A stretch of DNA of 64,000 nucleotides from contig CM073591.1 in NCBI GenBank assembly GCA_037074705.1, forward strand, positions 181,871,432-181,935,431. Direction: 5' to 3'. Position 1 is the stretch's first letter. Each line of letters begins with the position of its first letter. The notes under the pieces were generated by a model, which was not told where the DNA came from, searched no databases, and saw only the letters and a list, made by a program, of their open reading frames with translations. The DNA comes from Zhengitettix transpicula. Lineage: Eukaryota > Arthropoda > Insecta > Orthoptera > Tetrigidae. The position numbers and the translations under genes are program-made. Shown here piece after piece: positions 1-12,600 of the stretch.

Positions 1-2761
1 AACGTTACATCGGGGGCCGCCGGTTTGACACTCCTGGTCGAAAATACCCACAAGTTGCCTTGACCTGCGAGATCACCAGATCTTTCTCCCTTCGAGCACG
101 TAAGGGATATTATAGAACGACAAATCTAGTATAATTCACAAACAGCACGACCGTTGCTTATTTGACTGAAAAAGTGCAACAGGCATGGAACTAGTGATCT
201 AACACTAGCCCAAAAATTAACGATTTAACGAACTTAATGTTTTTGTTTAACCTTACGCGTTGAATTGTGGGAGACATAATTTACTTAGCTTACTGCTAGG
301 CAGTAAAAGAATAAAAGTCCGTATTACTTAACTATATATGGTTAGTTTCCGTCGGGTGTTCCATTGTTTGTTTTAATAAAATATAAGATGGAATAAAAAG
401 AAAGAAATTGAGTGAAGGAAGAATATGGTATCAAAGAGGGGGGTCGGTTTAGTTCACTACTCTCACGTTTGACACCATTTTCCACCTTCACTCATTTTTC
501 TTGCTTCCTATATTTTCCTAAACCAGACAATGGAGCGACGACTAACACTAACCAAAATTTAAATCCATAATTGTCTACAAATTTCAAATTCAAATATTTA
601 AACTGTAACTCATACGAAGTGGCTAAAGTAAAATAATTGTGCAGGCAAAATAGTGTTTCTCGAATATCGATTGTCAAGAAGTTTTATATGCGATGTAATA
701 CATGAACTCGTGAACGAGATTAGATATACAGAACAAAAATACTAGATTGCAGAATACCAACGAATAGGGAAGGAAGGTTAGTTTTCCGTGGGCAAATGAA
801 AACGTACATGTGGTAGCTATCGCAATATTTGAAGTTACATGATGTCACTGATGAAACGGGCAGCTCGTCATTATTCTACCCACTACGGCGTTGAGGCTAA
901 CAGGTCTTCGCATTCGTCAGGCAAAATTACAGGAAGAAATCGTCAAAGCTTTCGGAACACTGAAATGATCAAACCAAAAGTTAAAATTGATGAAGTATTC
1001 ACAATCTCAAGCATTCTTTTAGGTCCAACTAATTTAATGTATATTTTATCAATTTTCGTGTTTATTAAAACAACGTTTTCGGTTGCCTGAGTCGAAATAA
1101 ATGGTGGATTTTAGTTAATCGTGGGTAAATTGCTATTAATTGTGGCATTAATTTATTTAGCCTTTTGCGTGAATACGTTTAATGGGTGCGAAATTTCAAG
1201 GTAGCGGATGGGCGTCAGTCTGCAAATATGACGTCATCCCGCACATGTGTACCATATGCTACAGCTCTGGTACTTACTAAACAAGTACGATAATGGCTGC
1301 ACACATCAATGAAATCTGTTTTGGTTCTGTAATTAAATAAACGTCTATATCTCACTCATCATTACATTTCCAACCTAAATTCTGTAATCTCCATTCAAAT
1401 ATAACAGCCTCAATACTAAACCTTTATATTTTGATTTTTCTTGTGCTTTTGTTTCCTCTTTTGGAAATATTTATTTGTTTATTGTGTAATAGACTTCAGC
1501 AGTTTCTCTCAGAAAATAACTTAATGTACGTTAGAGCATCTGAACCTTTAAAATTGTCTTGAAAAGGTTGTGTTTATTTCTTCTTCCCTTGTCGATTCTC
1601 CCTACATGCATGCTTGATATCTCACGTGTTTGTTACCTATTTTCTACTTAATATTATTATAAATATTGGTCTGGTATCCCTTAATATAAATATAAAACTT
1701 ACCATTCAATTTAATATGAGCTTGTCCAGTTAAATGATGTGATTTAACACATTTAAGTTAATTTAGTGGCTCCTTACCGATGTTTGATATTGAAGCTAGA
1801 AGCGAGGAGACTTGAGCTTCCCACTCGCAGGCAAATAGACTAAATTGGATTGATCAGAATTGTGAAGAGGTGTAATATAGTGAATTTACTGTCCCGGACA
1901 GATAAGTAACTGTATTACATGAAAAGAGTAATAGATGAAACATTATCCGAATTGAGCCACGACGTAGAACAAAATTGAAAACGATACAGCTGGATTGGAA
2001 ATAGAGAAATACAGGAAAAATAAGTACGAATCACGAAGCTGTATTTAACCAAAAAAAATATATATTACGAATACCTCTGTTGAACATGAAATTTACAAGA
2101 CTTGAAAACACTGGCCACAGCATTATGTCTCCGTATTTAAAGAGAACGATAGAAATTATCATCCGACAAATCAGCTAAGTTTAAAAAATGTTCACTCAAA
2201 ATAAAAAATTACGTTAAAAGTAATGGGCAGAAAGAAAGAAAATATTATTGAAAAATGAGATAACGTGAAGAATAGCAGAATCTCAACGAATACGTTGACA
2301 AAAAGTCACAGATGCAACAACACACAAGAAAAATTAAAGGTAATAAAATAAGCAATGAAATAAACAACTTTGCTTTAATTCCTGTGATATGAAGTCGTCA
2401 TTGCGTATTTAATGCGGGTACTAAATTCACTAAGAGTAAAAGGTGCTAACCATACACAGGCCTTTGCATAGCACCAAAAGGAAGACAAAACAGTGAAATA
2501 TCTCAAGATCGAAAATTACTCCAGTACTATTTAGGAATAAAGTTCGTGAAAAAGAAAAATGTAGAATATTGTGTAGCTGGTGGGTAATTTCAATGAAGTT
2601 ATTTGGTCGTAAAACACGTTAGTAAAATCAAAAATACTTTTAGAAGAGTGAAAACACAAAATCACAAATGCGAAAGTAAAATGAAATAATGGGGTTGCTA
2701 AACGACACTGTTCAACAATCAATATCGCCATTAATTTAATTCGCAGTAATAAAGCTAAATA
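1..2761. other. Non-coding tract, nothing recognised
   Basis: AT-rich sequence with only short ORFs, the longest about 83 codons at 839-1090. None has family motifs, splice signals or a coding-like composition that I can defend. No terminal repeats were seen. Confidence 0.6.
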
Positions 2762-3209
2762 CGAGGCATGTCCAGAAAGTAAGTGTACTGTGACCATAAC
2801 GGGCTGTGGTTTTTTTTATTTTTGTGGCTTGGCAACACTGAGTGGTAGAGGGGGGGGATCTACTGACAAAGCGAGTGAGTATCGTAGAAACACGGTAGAA
2901 CGTAAACTCACGCTGTAATGTCCAGTTGCGTTGGACTCCTTTGATTCGGATGTTAAGCGAAGGCACACATGAGTGGAATTAAATTTTCAACTTCGAGCAG
3001 GTGCAGAAAGAGGTTCTGAAGTGGGGGAAGGAGCTGGAGAAAGAGTTCTTCGAGGAGGGTATAAAGAAGCTTGTTCCTCGGCTCACCACATGCATTTAAC
3101 GGGATGGCGATTATGTGGAAAAATAGTCTATCAACATTATCCTGTACTTTTTCATATACACTCTTTATAAAAAAAATTAAAAATTCAGTACACTTCCGAA
3201 CATGTCGCG
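2762..3209 (+). mobile_element. mariner deletion derivative (448 bp)
   Basis: The left end (cgaggcatgtccagaaagta) and the right end (reverse complement near cgcgacatgttcggaagtg) form the same terminal inverted repeat as the mariner at 35203-35925. A TA dinucleotide lies on the left side and TTA on the right. Between the ends, about 2989-3124 encodes in one frame the last part of a mariner transposase: KWGKELEKEFFEEGIKKLVP, then LTTCI, a stop, and RDGDYVEK. That order matches the C-terminus of mariner transposases. The rest of the transposase, including the catalytic region, is absent, so this is an internally deleted, non-autonomous copy. A poly-G run (about 2850-2857) and poly-T suggest further decay. 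Confidence 0.8.
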
Positions 3210-3364
3210 TTATGTTTGAACAAGCAAGTGATTAAATCCGGGTTTCATCGCTCTCATTAAGTGTTTTCAAAAGTTACTTGGCAACAAAGATATATACAAA
3301 AATTGTCTGATTGACAATAAAAGTATGACAGTAATGGATACTGCGTAATTACCGAGTAATGAAA

Positions 3365-3688
3365 ACCCACATCAGGTAGGTTGGGCTGTCAGTACTTGTC
3401 CCACGCCCTTTGGTTGGCGTGTACGGTCGCAGAATTCTCTTCTCCGCGCCTTGAACAGTTTACGAGGCAGCTAGCCGACTGTTCCAATGGGAACAGCGAT
3501 CAACTTTTATGGGATGGCCGAGGTCTACGACTTCGGAAGATACACGTCTAAAAACCGGCCGAGGTGCCTCGGCTTGTGGGAACATTAGTTAAAAAAACAG
3601 AGAGAGGAGAAGGCATCCCGAATGTTAGCCTCCTCTAGAGCTCTCTGGGAAGATTAACCTGCGAGAGAACAGCCCCCGCGGGCTTATA
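3365..3688 (-). repeat. Family A repeat, truncated copy
   Basis: Diverged copy of the GC-rich repeat best seen at 37416-37951, in the same orientation. Shared blocks include tacttgtcccacgccctt, ccgactgttccaatgggaac, gaggtgcctcggcttgtggg and the end block gagctctctgggaag. The poly(A) end of the element (which would be at the left here, as poly-T) is missing. Confidence 0.75.
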
Positions 3689-6600
3689 CCTCGACCGGTA
3701 GTCTGTGGGTTTATATCACATTACTTTACGTAAGGCAGAAAAGTGAAAATGTAAATAAAACGGGAAATCAGAATGGTATTCAATCTAAATTGCTTATAAT
3801 TTGGTTTGGAAATTTTTCAGGAATTAATCATTTCTAAAACGTATTCGAAATGTATAACCAATTGGAACAGTATTGAAAATAGTGTATAAGGAAAACAAAA
3901 AATTGAAATATTTTATAGCAAGTAGATTAAGTGGTTTTCCAAAATGCAATCATGTTTAATGCGCATTGTGGTATTGCCAAAGTTTGTAACGTCTTCCTTA
4001 CCATTTGTCTTCATTCGACCACCGAGTGAAGGGAAGTAAGATCCGATCATGGCAAGGTGTCACATTGCAAAATTATTCCTCAGTTTGATGAATTGACCAA
4101 TAATTTGAAAAGAACCTTTGGTATGCAAGAGGAGAAAATAAGCATCGGGATGTTATGAAACAAAAGTAGTTCATAACTGATATAAATGCATTTAGCCTCG
4201 TGATAGCAGGCGGCGGACCGTGAAATAACTGGTACTAGAACTTACGATTTCGTCAGTACCGTTGACGTGAAGTCACTATTCAAAGTGCAAAGTGAGCGCC
4301 ACTTCACTTTATAGTTTTGTTGTGTGTGGGGGGGGGGGGGATTGTCAGAATAAAACAAACAATTGGAAATTTTTAGAAGAAAAATTAATTTAATCTAATA
4401 AAACAACAGTTTATTGAGGGTTTCATTTTCCTGGGAGGAAAACTGGAAGGTAAAAAAAAACTAGAGAAATGACTTAAGGCGACAACAACCAAAGTTTCGT
4501 ACAAGCATATATTTCTATGAAGACGAACAGCGTATTTTCCGTTGTTCTCTCATAAAAAGTTTCGTTACTGTTATCCAACATACATTTTTCTCTTTTTTTC
4601 CCGATTTCAAATATCTTTTTTTGCTTCAACATGTTACCAGAGAATTTCTGTACTCTTTTACGATTTCATCTTTCATTTCTCAGCCAATAAAGAGCAAAAC
4701 TATGACATAAGGCTACGTAAGAGATAAGAACTACAGGCAACTTCTTCAATAAAATAAATTGACATACATTTCTACATATATGTACTGACAATAAATATCT
4801 CAAACTACATAAATCTTATGTACTACTAAAAGTAGTCAACGTTTGTTCCATATATTGGTTTTATTTACTTCTTTTTTAAAAAAATAATGTTGTTTAATGT
4901 CGGAAGCTATATTTTATTTCAATTGAAAATAAATCATATCGGGTCTTCGTTGCTTTTTATAATATTTACTGCTTTTTTATAGTATTTTAACGTAAAAAAT
5001 GTTTTAATCTTCTTTAATAACCCAAAAATGTTTTTTGAACGTACATTTGTTTATCATTAAAGGATGTAAACATTTGGCCTTGGCCATGCAACGTTGCAGA
5101 TAAAATCGTTCCCTTGCTACTATACCCGCAATGCTATTTCTTAGATAATTTTAGAAATTGAAACTTTTTCTCACCGTAACATACCACGACTTGTATTAAT
5201 TTTTCACTTCTTTAATTCTATATGTAAAATAAGTCGTCAGTAATTATTGATACCGAGAGAAAAAGAATAGAAACTCTGTGAATTGTTTATCATAATAGTA
5301 CAAGTAAAGATAGAAACTAAGTACAACATAAAACGACTTCCTTTTTATATATAGTCTAATTCGATAATCACGTATAGTGGCCGTTCAATCATGAGACCAA
5401 ACTTCAAAACGGCTGTCAATAGAGTGATCTTTTCTGCGGATGTAATGATTTATTAGTAGTTGCAGGCGTGTCGTGGCTTACGACACAACAGATCGTCTAA
5501 AAGCCGAGTTCCATGGAAGTGTGTTGTAACGTACCTTGCTCGCCCTCCATGTGACACGGCGTCGCAATCCTCGACTTGACATTTCGCCTTTTCACTTCAC
5601 ACTCAGCCACACACACTAAAGCACTCGCAAGCGCATTTCCAAATACCCGAAACAACGTAAATTTCAGGAGTATCCTGTACCGAAGAAGCAACTGGCAACC
5701 ATAGCCTCGCCTCGATCTTATCTGCTGCAGATAACGATAAAATGACGCCAGAATAAATAATGTTTTATGTATCACTGGTGTTTCCATCAGTTGAACATCG
5801 TCTGCGGAAATGTTCGCACTAAACCTATATAAGGTAAGATTTATTGTTACCACAAATGACAAATTTATGATATTTCGATCTATTTCACTTATTTTGAACG
5901 GTTATGATATTTAAAAAAATCTTAACTTTAGTTAGACCGAGTTGTGCAACAAGAGTGCCAACATTTCAGCAATTTTTTTAAAAAATTTGAATAGTGAATT
6001 TCTAATTACTAGGACGATATTCTAAAAGAAAAACTTAATTTACACTGTACTCTTCGTGTTAGTTATAATTCAAAAAATTACCAGTAATTTGATTCTAAAA
6101 CACATACTACAAATGCAAAGCAGATCTATATTTCTTACATGTAACTTTCACTAACAAATCGGACTGTTAAAAGATAAAACGGGCAACTGATTAACGAATG
6201 ATAAAACTTTAGAAAACATAGCGATGGAGAAACATTTTCGATATAAACTATATGAACATGCAGAGGCACGCAGAACTAGTTAGAATCATAATACAAGGAA
6301 AGGAGGTAGATAATACAACGATCACAATACATAAATCCTATAATTACGCACGAGGAAGGAAATAATAGCTACACTATTAAGACGTCATCACAGGAGAGAA
6401 CTAGATGAACAAAAGCATCAAACCAATCACATTTCTGATGACGCAGAAAATGTCCTAGACCCGAACAAATTATATAAAGGTGGGTGTGGCGGGGAATTAT
6501 TTACTGGTGAACAGTAGTGCCGAAGAAAGCATATCTTCAGCACAATTGATAAATGTACAATTAATAAATTTATTGTGCTCCTGTACAAAGTCCTTAAATA

Positions 6601-6728
6601 AAAATAACGATCACACATGAACACCAATAAATGTATCATTAAATTCCACCAACGCATAACGCATTGATATCCCGTATGTTGCTTAGTAGCTAAGACATTT
6701 GATGACTAAAACCGAGAGCTCTTGATTA
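3689..6728. other. Non-coding tract, nothing recognised
   Basis: AT-rich DNA with a 13-base G run at about 4328-4340 and several A/T-rich blocks. The 121-codon minus-strand ORF at 5497-5862 has no family features and no supporting splice context, so I do not call it a gene. Confidence 0.5.
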
Positions 6729-7182
6729 TTTTTTTTAGAGTAACAGGCTGCATGAGGGTAATCCACGTGGTGGCACCTCCCCTTTAATGGCACAAGAAGG
6801 GATTTGAAATGGGGCATGCGGAATGATAGAGCAAGAACGCCACGTGTTAACTAGGGTCTACTAAAAGTGATGCAGGACAAACCCTAGAAAACGTGTATCA
6901 GGGCACTTGGGACTTGACCACGCCCTTACGATGGCTGTGGGGACGCTGTATTACATTCCCCTTGCGTTGAGCAGTGAAGCAGGCAGTTGGCCGACTGTTC
7001 TAATAGGAACAGTTAACAACTCTTACCGAATGCCCAATGCCTGTGACCCCTAAACAAACACCTCTCAAAACTGACTGAGGGGCCTCGGCTTGTGGCTTAG
7101 TTCAAACACCAGAGAGAGAGAGGAGAAGGCATCCCCAAAGGTAGCCTCCTCCAGCTCTCCGGGAATGTTCGCTTGCGATTGC
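6729..7182 (-). repeat. Family A repeat, near full length
   Basis: Begins with a poly-T run (the A tail of a minus-strand element) followed by gtaacaggctgcatgagggt, and ends with the block agctctccgggaa. Relative to 37416-37951 it carries many point changes and small deletions. No clear target-site duplication was seen. Confidence 0.75.
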
Positions 7183-9200
7183 TTAAAAAAAACTAACGTT
7201 ATGCGTTTGTTTACAATGCATGGCCACAAAGGTGCGACTTGAACGCCAGGCGAACACGTCAACTAAGTTTCATTCGGCAATGAACTTGGTGCATTAGCAT
7301 GATAACTGTATTTGAAATTTACTAAGTTTGCAACGATATTTCCTCTGACTGCGTAACATTAACCGCTTCAAAATTTTGGGCAAATGGATACAACACAACT
7401 GGTACAATTCCTTTCATTCTGCTTTACTCGTTCTTCGCGATCGTTAAATCGTTAAAATGTATGCACGACATTAAGCACAGATACTAGATAACACTATTAT
7501 GCAGCAACACCGAAGGCTTCAATAACCCGAAAGTAACCACGAAAAACAAACCGATCTAATAATTGTTCGCAGGCTAGCAAAATTTTTTAAAAAAATGTAT
7601 TTTTACAATTTACAGAGTTAAAAACAGTAAATTTCTTGTAAATACGAGACTATGAATAGATCTTTTTCTTTGCTTGAAAAGTTCCGAGTATTCTATACTC
7701 GTAACAATTATTATTGAGTCACCAGCCATATAGATTGTTTGAAACTATTCTCAATATTGCTGTTTTTATGCTAACCTTAATAGTATTTCTCACATTTCAT
7801 ATTTTCATTATTTTCTTTCGTAGTCTTTATTTGGTCTTTCCATTTTACCTTCACCATTTCAAATACTTCCAGCATTCACAGTTTTACAGACATTCATTTC
7901 CACAAAATGGTGCATTAAATATTATGTTTAAAAACGGTTTGTTTATTTTTAATATTAACATTTACCAGTGAACTTTGTTCGTAATCATTGTACTACTAAT
8001 CCGACAAAATGACCAAATAGTCCGACCTACAGTACTTTAAATATCAACTGTGATAAACTGTATCTCCACCTTACTCGCAGCCATCCGAGTTTTCGCTACC
8101 TGTCATCACACCAATTGAGAGAAAACATTAAATTGATTCGCATCAGATTCCCGCACTATTACAAATGAGAACGAAATAAATTGCCTTCTTGCAAATAAAA
8201 TGTATGACTTGGTAAGGAAATAGAATCTATGGCAGAATACGCCATGGGATTTTTGTTACGACTCATTAGGAACTAATTAACTCAATTTAAGACAGCAATT
8301 AAGCGAATAAAGGTAATTTAATAAGGCCAGCTCAGAGCAATGCCGACTTCATCTTGTCATAGCTAGTCAAAAATATTATAAAGCCAAGTAAAAGATAGAA
8401 TATTAATTATATTATTACTATTCTTTTATTTGGAGGTAACGAGATGTGTGGGATAAAGCAGATGTGTTTTCATAAGTTGTTATTTAGTTAGAGGAAATAA
8501 TACTTCCTAGCTTAACTTAGATATTTAATACTAATAGAGAGTAATTCAAGTGCATGGACACAATTCCTGGAAATTATACTCATCTATGCCTTGAATTTAG
8601 CAGTGCTATTTAATCGAACAGGCCGTAAACGTTCAACAAAATTTCGCGTAGAAAGCTGGACAAAGACGAAGTATTAATTCTCAAAACAGTATTACCAGAA
8701 ACTTTGATTCAAATAAAGTTTCGGCAAAATGCTCTTGCGTGTTATCACTATGATTCAATTTTATCATGTCTACAATTTTAATGTAATAAAATCGGCAGTA
8801 CAACGATGCTCATCTTCAACTGATTCACATATCAAATTACCACCACTGTAGGTCCTATAACCGTTCTTCAGCCATCAAGACTACGTGAACATAAACACTA
8901 GAAAGGACTGAGCGAAAAACAGCACTTTCATGCAAACAACAATAACTTCTGCGTTTGGAAAATTGAAATTTATACTACAGGCTGATTTTCAGGTCTTCAC
9001 ACGAAGAATCAATAAGTATTAAAAGACTATATTGTAATATACACTAATGTTCGTATTAATATAATTTTTAAGTTTCTTCAATTATGAAGATTGTTGCGTA
9101 AGATGAAGGCCACGTATTTCAATGGTCAGCGGTGCAGTATGTCAAATTGTTCGGTCGCCGTTGTCGTATAGGCTACTTTCACACTACAACAGTTTAAATT
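7183..9200. other. Non-coding tract, nothing recognised
   Basis: AT-rich DNA. The 85-codon ORF at 7714-7971 is a low-complexity hydrophobic translation of T-rich DNA and is not supported as a gene. Confidence 0.5.
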
Positions 9201-9218
9201 ATAGCCGGCCACTGCTCC

Positions 9219-9520
9219 TTGCTAGCTCTCTTCGCATACAGCTGGTTTGGCTTCAGTCATTCTACGAATATGGAGCGTGATAAGTTATTCCCTTGCAGAG
9301 CCTGGCATAGATATTTTGAAAAACGAAACAATGATGCAATGATTATGAAAAGAGAAATGCTGCGGGCATTCTATGTTCACTTTGAGAAGTTGAGAAAATT
9401 TCAATACAAGCTTTTCAACTATTTTCGTATGCGTATTGAAAATTTCGACGATCGTCTTACACGGATAGAAAAATCCCTTCAAAGCTACAACACATGATTC
9501 GCGGAATGTATTCCCCTACA
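9219..9520 (+). pseudogene. PIF/Harbinger transposase N-terminal fragment
   Basis: The reading frame encodes basic, aromatic-rich sequence ending in KLFNYFRMRIENFDDRLTRI and then a Q-S-Y-N-T segment. The pattern [K-x-F-x-N-Y-F-R-M-x-x-x-x-F-D-x-L-L-x-x-I ... N-T] is the conserved helical region just before the DDE nuclease domain in Harbinger-type (HARBI1-like) transposases. Only this N-terminal part is present: the frame stops at 9497, and the following bases still resemble the next block in another frame. No DDE domain follows and no terminal inverted repeats were found, so this is a broken remnant. It need not belong to the same insertion as the C-terminal fragment at 54886-55425. Confidence 0.55.
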
Positions 9521-9639
9521 CAAATTTTGCAAATCACAATCCCCCAAAAAAAGTGAGTTATATTTATCTATTATAATAAAATATATATGCAAAACATCAG
9601 ACGTAAAAGAAAACATAGAATAAAAATTCAACCACCACT

Positions 9640-9690
9640 ATTCATTTCATCCCTAATTTAGAACTTTTCAGATGAATTCTAAAGTTTTAA
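9640..9690 (-). repeat. Degenerate hammerhead-like motif
   Basis: The minus strand reads ctgaaaagttctaaattagg followed by gatgaaatg. This is a diverged copy of the motif at 20688-20731 (CTGAAAA - GTCC/GGAC hairpin - GAAAC). The hairpin pairing has largely decayed. Confidence 0.4.
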
Positions 9691-10119
9691 TAAAAATAAA
9701 TAATAAATTGGAAAGTTTACTGGACGCTCAATGTCAATCCAAACAGTTTTAATTATCGCGTCTCGAGAGGTCTAAAGTTTGTAGAATGAGTAAAATATAG
9801 AGGATTTTTCACAGAACTACAGCCTTAATTGATATTGTAAAGGCTTGTAAAGTTTTAAATAATTTTGTCCTTGAAAGGGACTGATACTTTGTCTGCAACT
9901 GGGTTTAGAAGTATGAGAAGTGAATGAGTAGGAGGAGGAATTTCAGAAAATAACGTAAGAAACGAGGTGATGATTACTTTTTAACTCACACGGAGTCAGT
10001 AAAATAGCATTTGTCTTACATTTAATATATACAAAACTGGCAAAATGTGTGCTTAATAAATATATTTTTGGAACCACCAGAATTTCCTAGCTGTTAAAAT
10101 TAGTTTTAACAAAAATCAA

Positions 10120-10420
10120 TATAAATAATAATAAAGTTGGCCAATTCAGACAAAAAAGTGATAATATAAATACCACACAACATTTCTGGGATACTTGTCC
10201 CTTCCGCCAGGTGCGAAGAAGAGCCTAGAGCGACACAACTGCACTTGTCAGTTGGCAAAACTTTAAAACTTCCTAGTTCTGTCAACTGACAAATACAGTT
10301 TTGTCGCTCCAGGCTATTCTTCGCACATGAGGAAAGGAACGAGGATCCCAGAAACGTTGTGTGGTATTGATATTATCACTATTTTTGTCTGAATTGGCCA
10401 ACTTTCTTATTAATTATTTT
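10120..10420. repeat. ~300-bp palindromic element with hammerhead-like arms
   Basis: The left arm starts near aagttggccaattcagacaa and the right arm ends with its complement, ttgtctgaattggccaactt. The arms pair over most of the length (for example ataaataccacacaac against gttgtgtggtattgatatta), with the centre near 10262. Each arm holds a block of the type agaaacgttgtgtggtatt preceded by a GGAA/TTCC hairpin, the same unit as at 26775-26945 and 32291-32468. Inside, agttggcaaaac and gttgacagaacta also pair. Probably a non-autonomous Penelope-related or foldback element. The ribozyme core is imperfect in both arms. Confidence 0.7.
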
Positions 10421-12521
10421 CAATCAGACGTAATTTTAAAATCAATATATTGTATTGTACTCTCCATATTCCGTTCTTTCTTTATCATCCATATTTTCAT
10501 ATTCATTTTTTAAATCTCGCAAACTTCTTCCCAAAAATTTCTATTCTGTAATCTGTATTTATGTATTTCCCTACTTTTGTCCCACAAAACGAGTCGATCG
10601 TAATTAAATTTATAAGTAGTTGTACATCCTCCGTGATGATAATGGAAAAAATATTTACTTAAAGAACGTATATGATGAACCAGGAAGAATGTAGACTAGA
10701 CGAATCGGGCCGGGTATTTGTGAAACGCTCCATAACTTAATCACTGTCGCACTTGGACTCTGCAGTAGGAGAACCTGGACGACTGTCGACGACACCGTGG
10801 CCGGCATAATGTCAAACGTCTCAGAAGTTTTTAAATCTTTCTGTAGCAAATCTGATGTCGTTTAGCCGAATGTGAAACGAGTCCTAAGTGAATTTCTAAA
10901 CACTAGCGTCAATGTGAGAAGGTCGGTTGAATTTTTTTTTAAAAAAAGGTTTATAATGGTCGCGTTAACAACTGATGTAGTAAAAATATCAGTCGGTTAG
11001 TTTTGGTCGAGGAAAAAAGTCGCTTAGGCGGGATGGGACAAAGTGGGCCGAGGAGTAAGAAAGTTGTTAACATGTTGAAGAACTGGACTGCATTAATAAA
11101 CTATAAACGAAATACAATTCAGCGGGGTTTGAAAGTTGAGAGATTTCGGCAGCAGATAACGTTGAATTCTACAACTTTTGTTGGGTTTGGTATTTCAACA
11201 TTAAACTGACTGGTGCCGACTGGCGAAATATCTCGTGATCTGGCCATTATTTCTAACACAGTATAACTGACCGATTGCAGTGGTAAAAATATCTTGGGCT
11301 TTGGAGACAATATTGGCTAGCTGATGGGTGCAACATCGTGCGTCCGTAAGCAGTATTCTATTTGTCTAGAGCTCTGTGTGTGCTGTGTAAGTGTATTTGC
11401 AATAATACAGTCAATTTTCTAAAGTTTTCATTTATGGTTTGTGTAAATTCTGTGGAGGTGAAATTGAAGATCAATCAAAATTGGTATCTAAAGTATATTT
11501 TAAATGTAGTTAAATTAAAATCCAGTTTTCATATTTGCTGTACCGTCAAATTTCATTTCGTTTTGTTTGTATTTTGGGGGATATGTAACAATTCTGTAAG
11601 TTCAACTGGACATTTTATATTTCATTTCAATCGTATATTTTTCTGAGACCCGATCAAACGTCCTGGAATAAAATTTAAAAAGTTTCATTCGAATTAATAA
11701 CAGTGGAAAATTTTATATTATTTATTTATTTTAATCAAATCTCCGTTCATCATTTCAAACTTTTCACTAAAATTTAATAACATGAAAATTTAATTAATTT
11801 GATTTAAATTGTTCCAAGTAAATATTTATATAAATAATCATAAACTCTAAAGTAAAATTTATATTTCTTTAAATAATTTAATATTTCAATTAAATTGCTT
11901 CTCAAAGTTAATCAAATTGTATATTATAGATTTACAAGTTGTTTATTTAAATATATAATTTAAAGCGGGAATATTTAATTGTAATTTATTTAGATATTTC
12001 GTAAATGTGGGTGCAAAGAAATGGCAAAACAACCAAACTCTCAAAAATACGACCGTTTAAGTCATGTGTGATAAAATGTAAATCGATGGCCATCTGTGAG
12101 GTTAAGTTGTAGTCGTATCTATGGAAGGAACGTTCGCGGCCTTGGAAGCACAGTACAATATTTGCATTACAATGCTGACGTAGACGGCGCGAACCTGCAA
12201 GTGAATAGGTTAGGCTCTGCAAGGATCTTCAACACCATTCCGAAGCTCAAAGTAGCAGCGACAGACAATGAAAAGAACAACAAAATTTGTCACGAAAGCA
12301 AACCGTATTCAAATTACACGGAAACCTTCTCAAACTTCAAATAGAAAATTCTAAAATAATGCCAACAGATTTCCTTTCCACGTGAAATTTCTTCGGTATA
12401 TTTATTAAATATTATGAATAAAATGAAAGTTATTCTAAATTAATTAACAGCCACATGAAATGCAAAGTCTGCAACTTCGTATAATTTCTAATGACATAAA
12501 TAAATAGTCCAGTAACAGACG
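10421..12521. other. Non-coding tract with one shared 20-mer
   Basis: Starts with ttttcaatcagacgtaattt, a word that recurs near 20437 and, inverted, near 28812. The rest is AT-rich; ORFs at 10655, 11003, 11362, 11986 and 12096 have no recognisable features. Confidence 0.45.
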
Positions 12522-12600
12522 AATAAATACCACACAACGTTTCTGAAATCCTTGCTGTTTTCGTCAGGTGATTCAAAATCGAAAGAGTCATCAGAAGGAC
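12522..12600 (-). repeat. Hammerhead-like element, single arm
   Basis: The minus strand carries cctgacgaaaacagcaagga, then tttcagaaacgttgtgtgg and tatttattc. The CTGACGA and GAAAC blocks and the following gttgtgtggtatttat match the units at 10120-10420 and 26775-26945. A second facing arm was not found. Confidence 0.55.

Noticed and set aside
5497..5862. 121-codon minus-strand ORF as a gene
   Set aside because: No family motif, signal peptide pattern or splice context; length alone is not persuasive in 64 kb.
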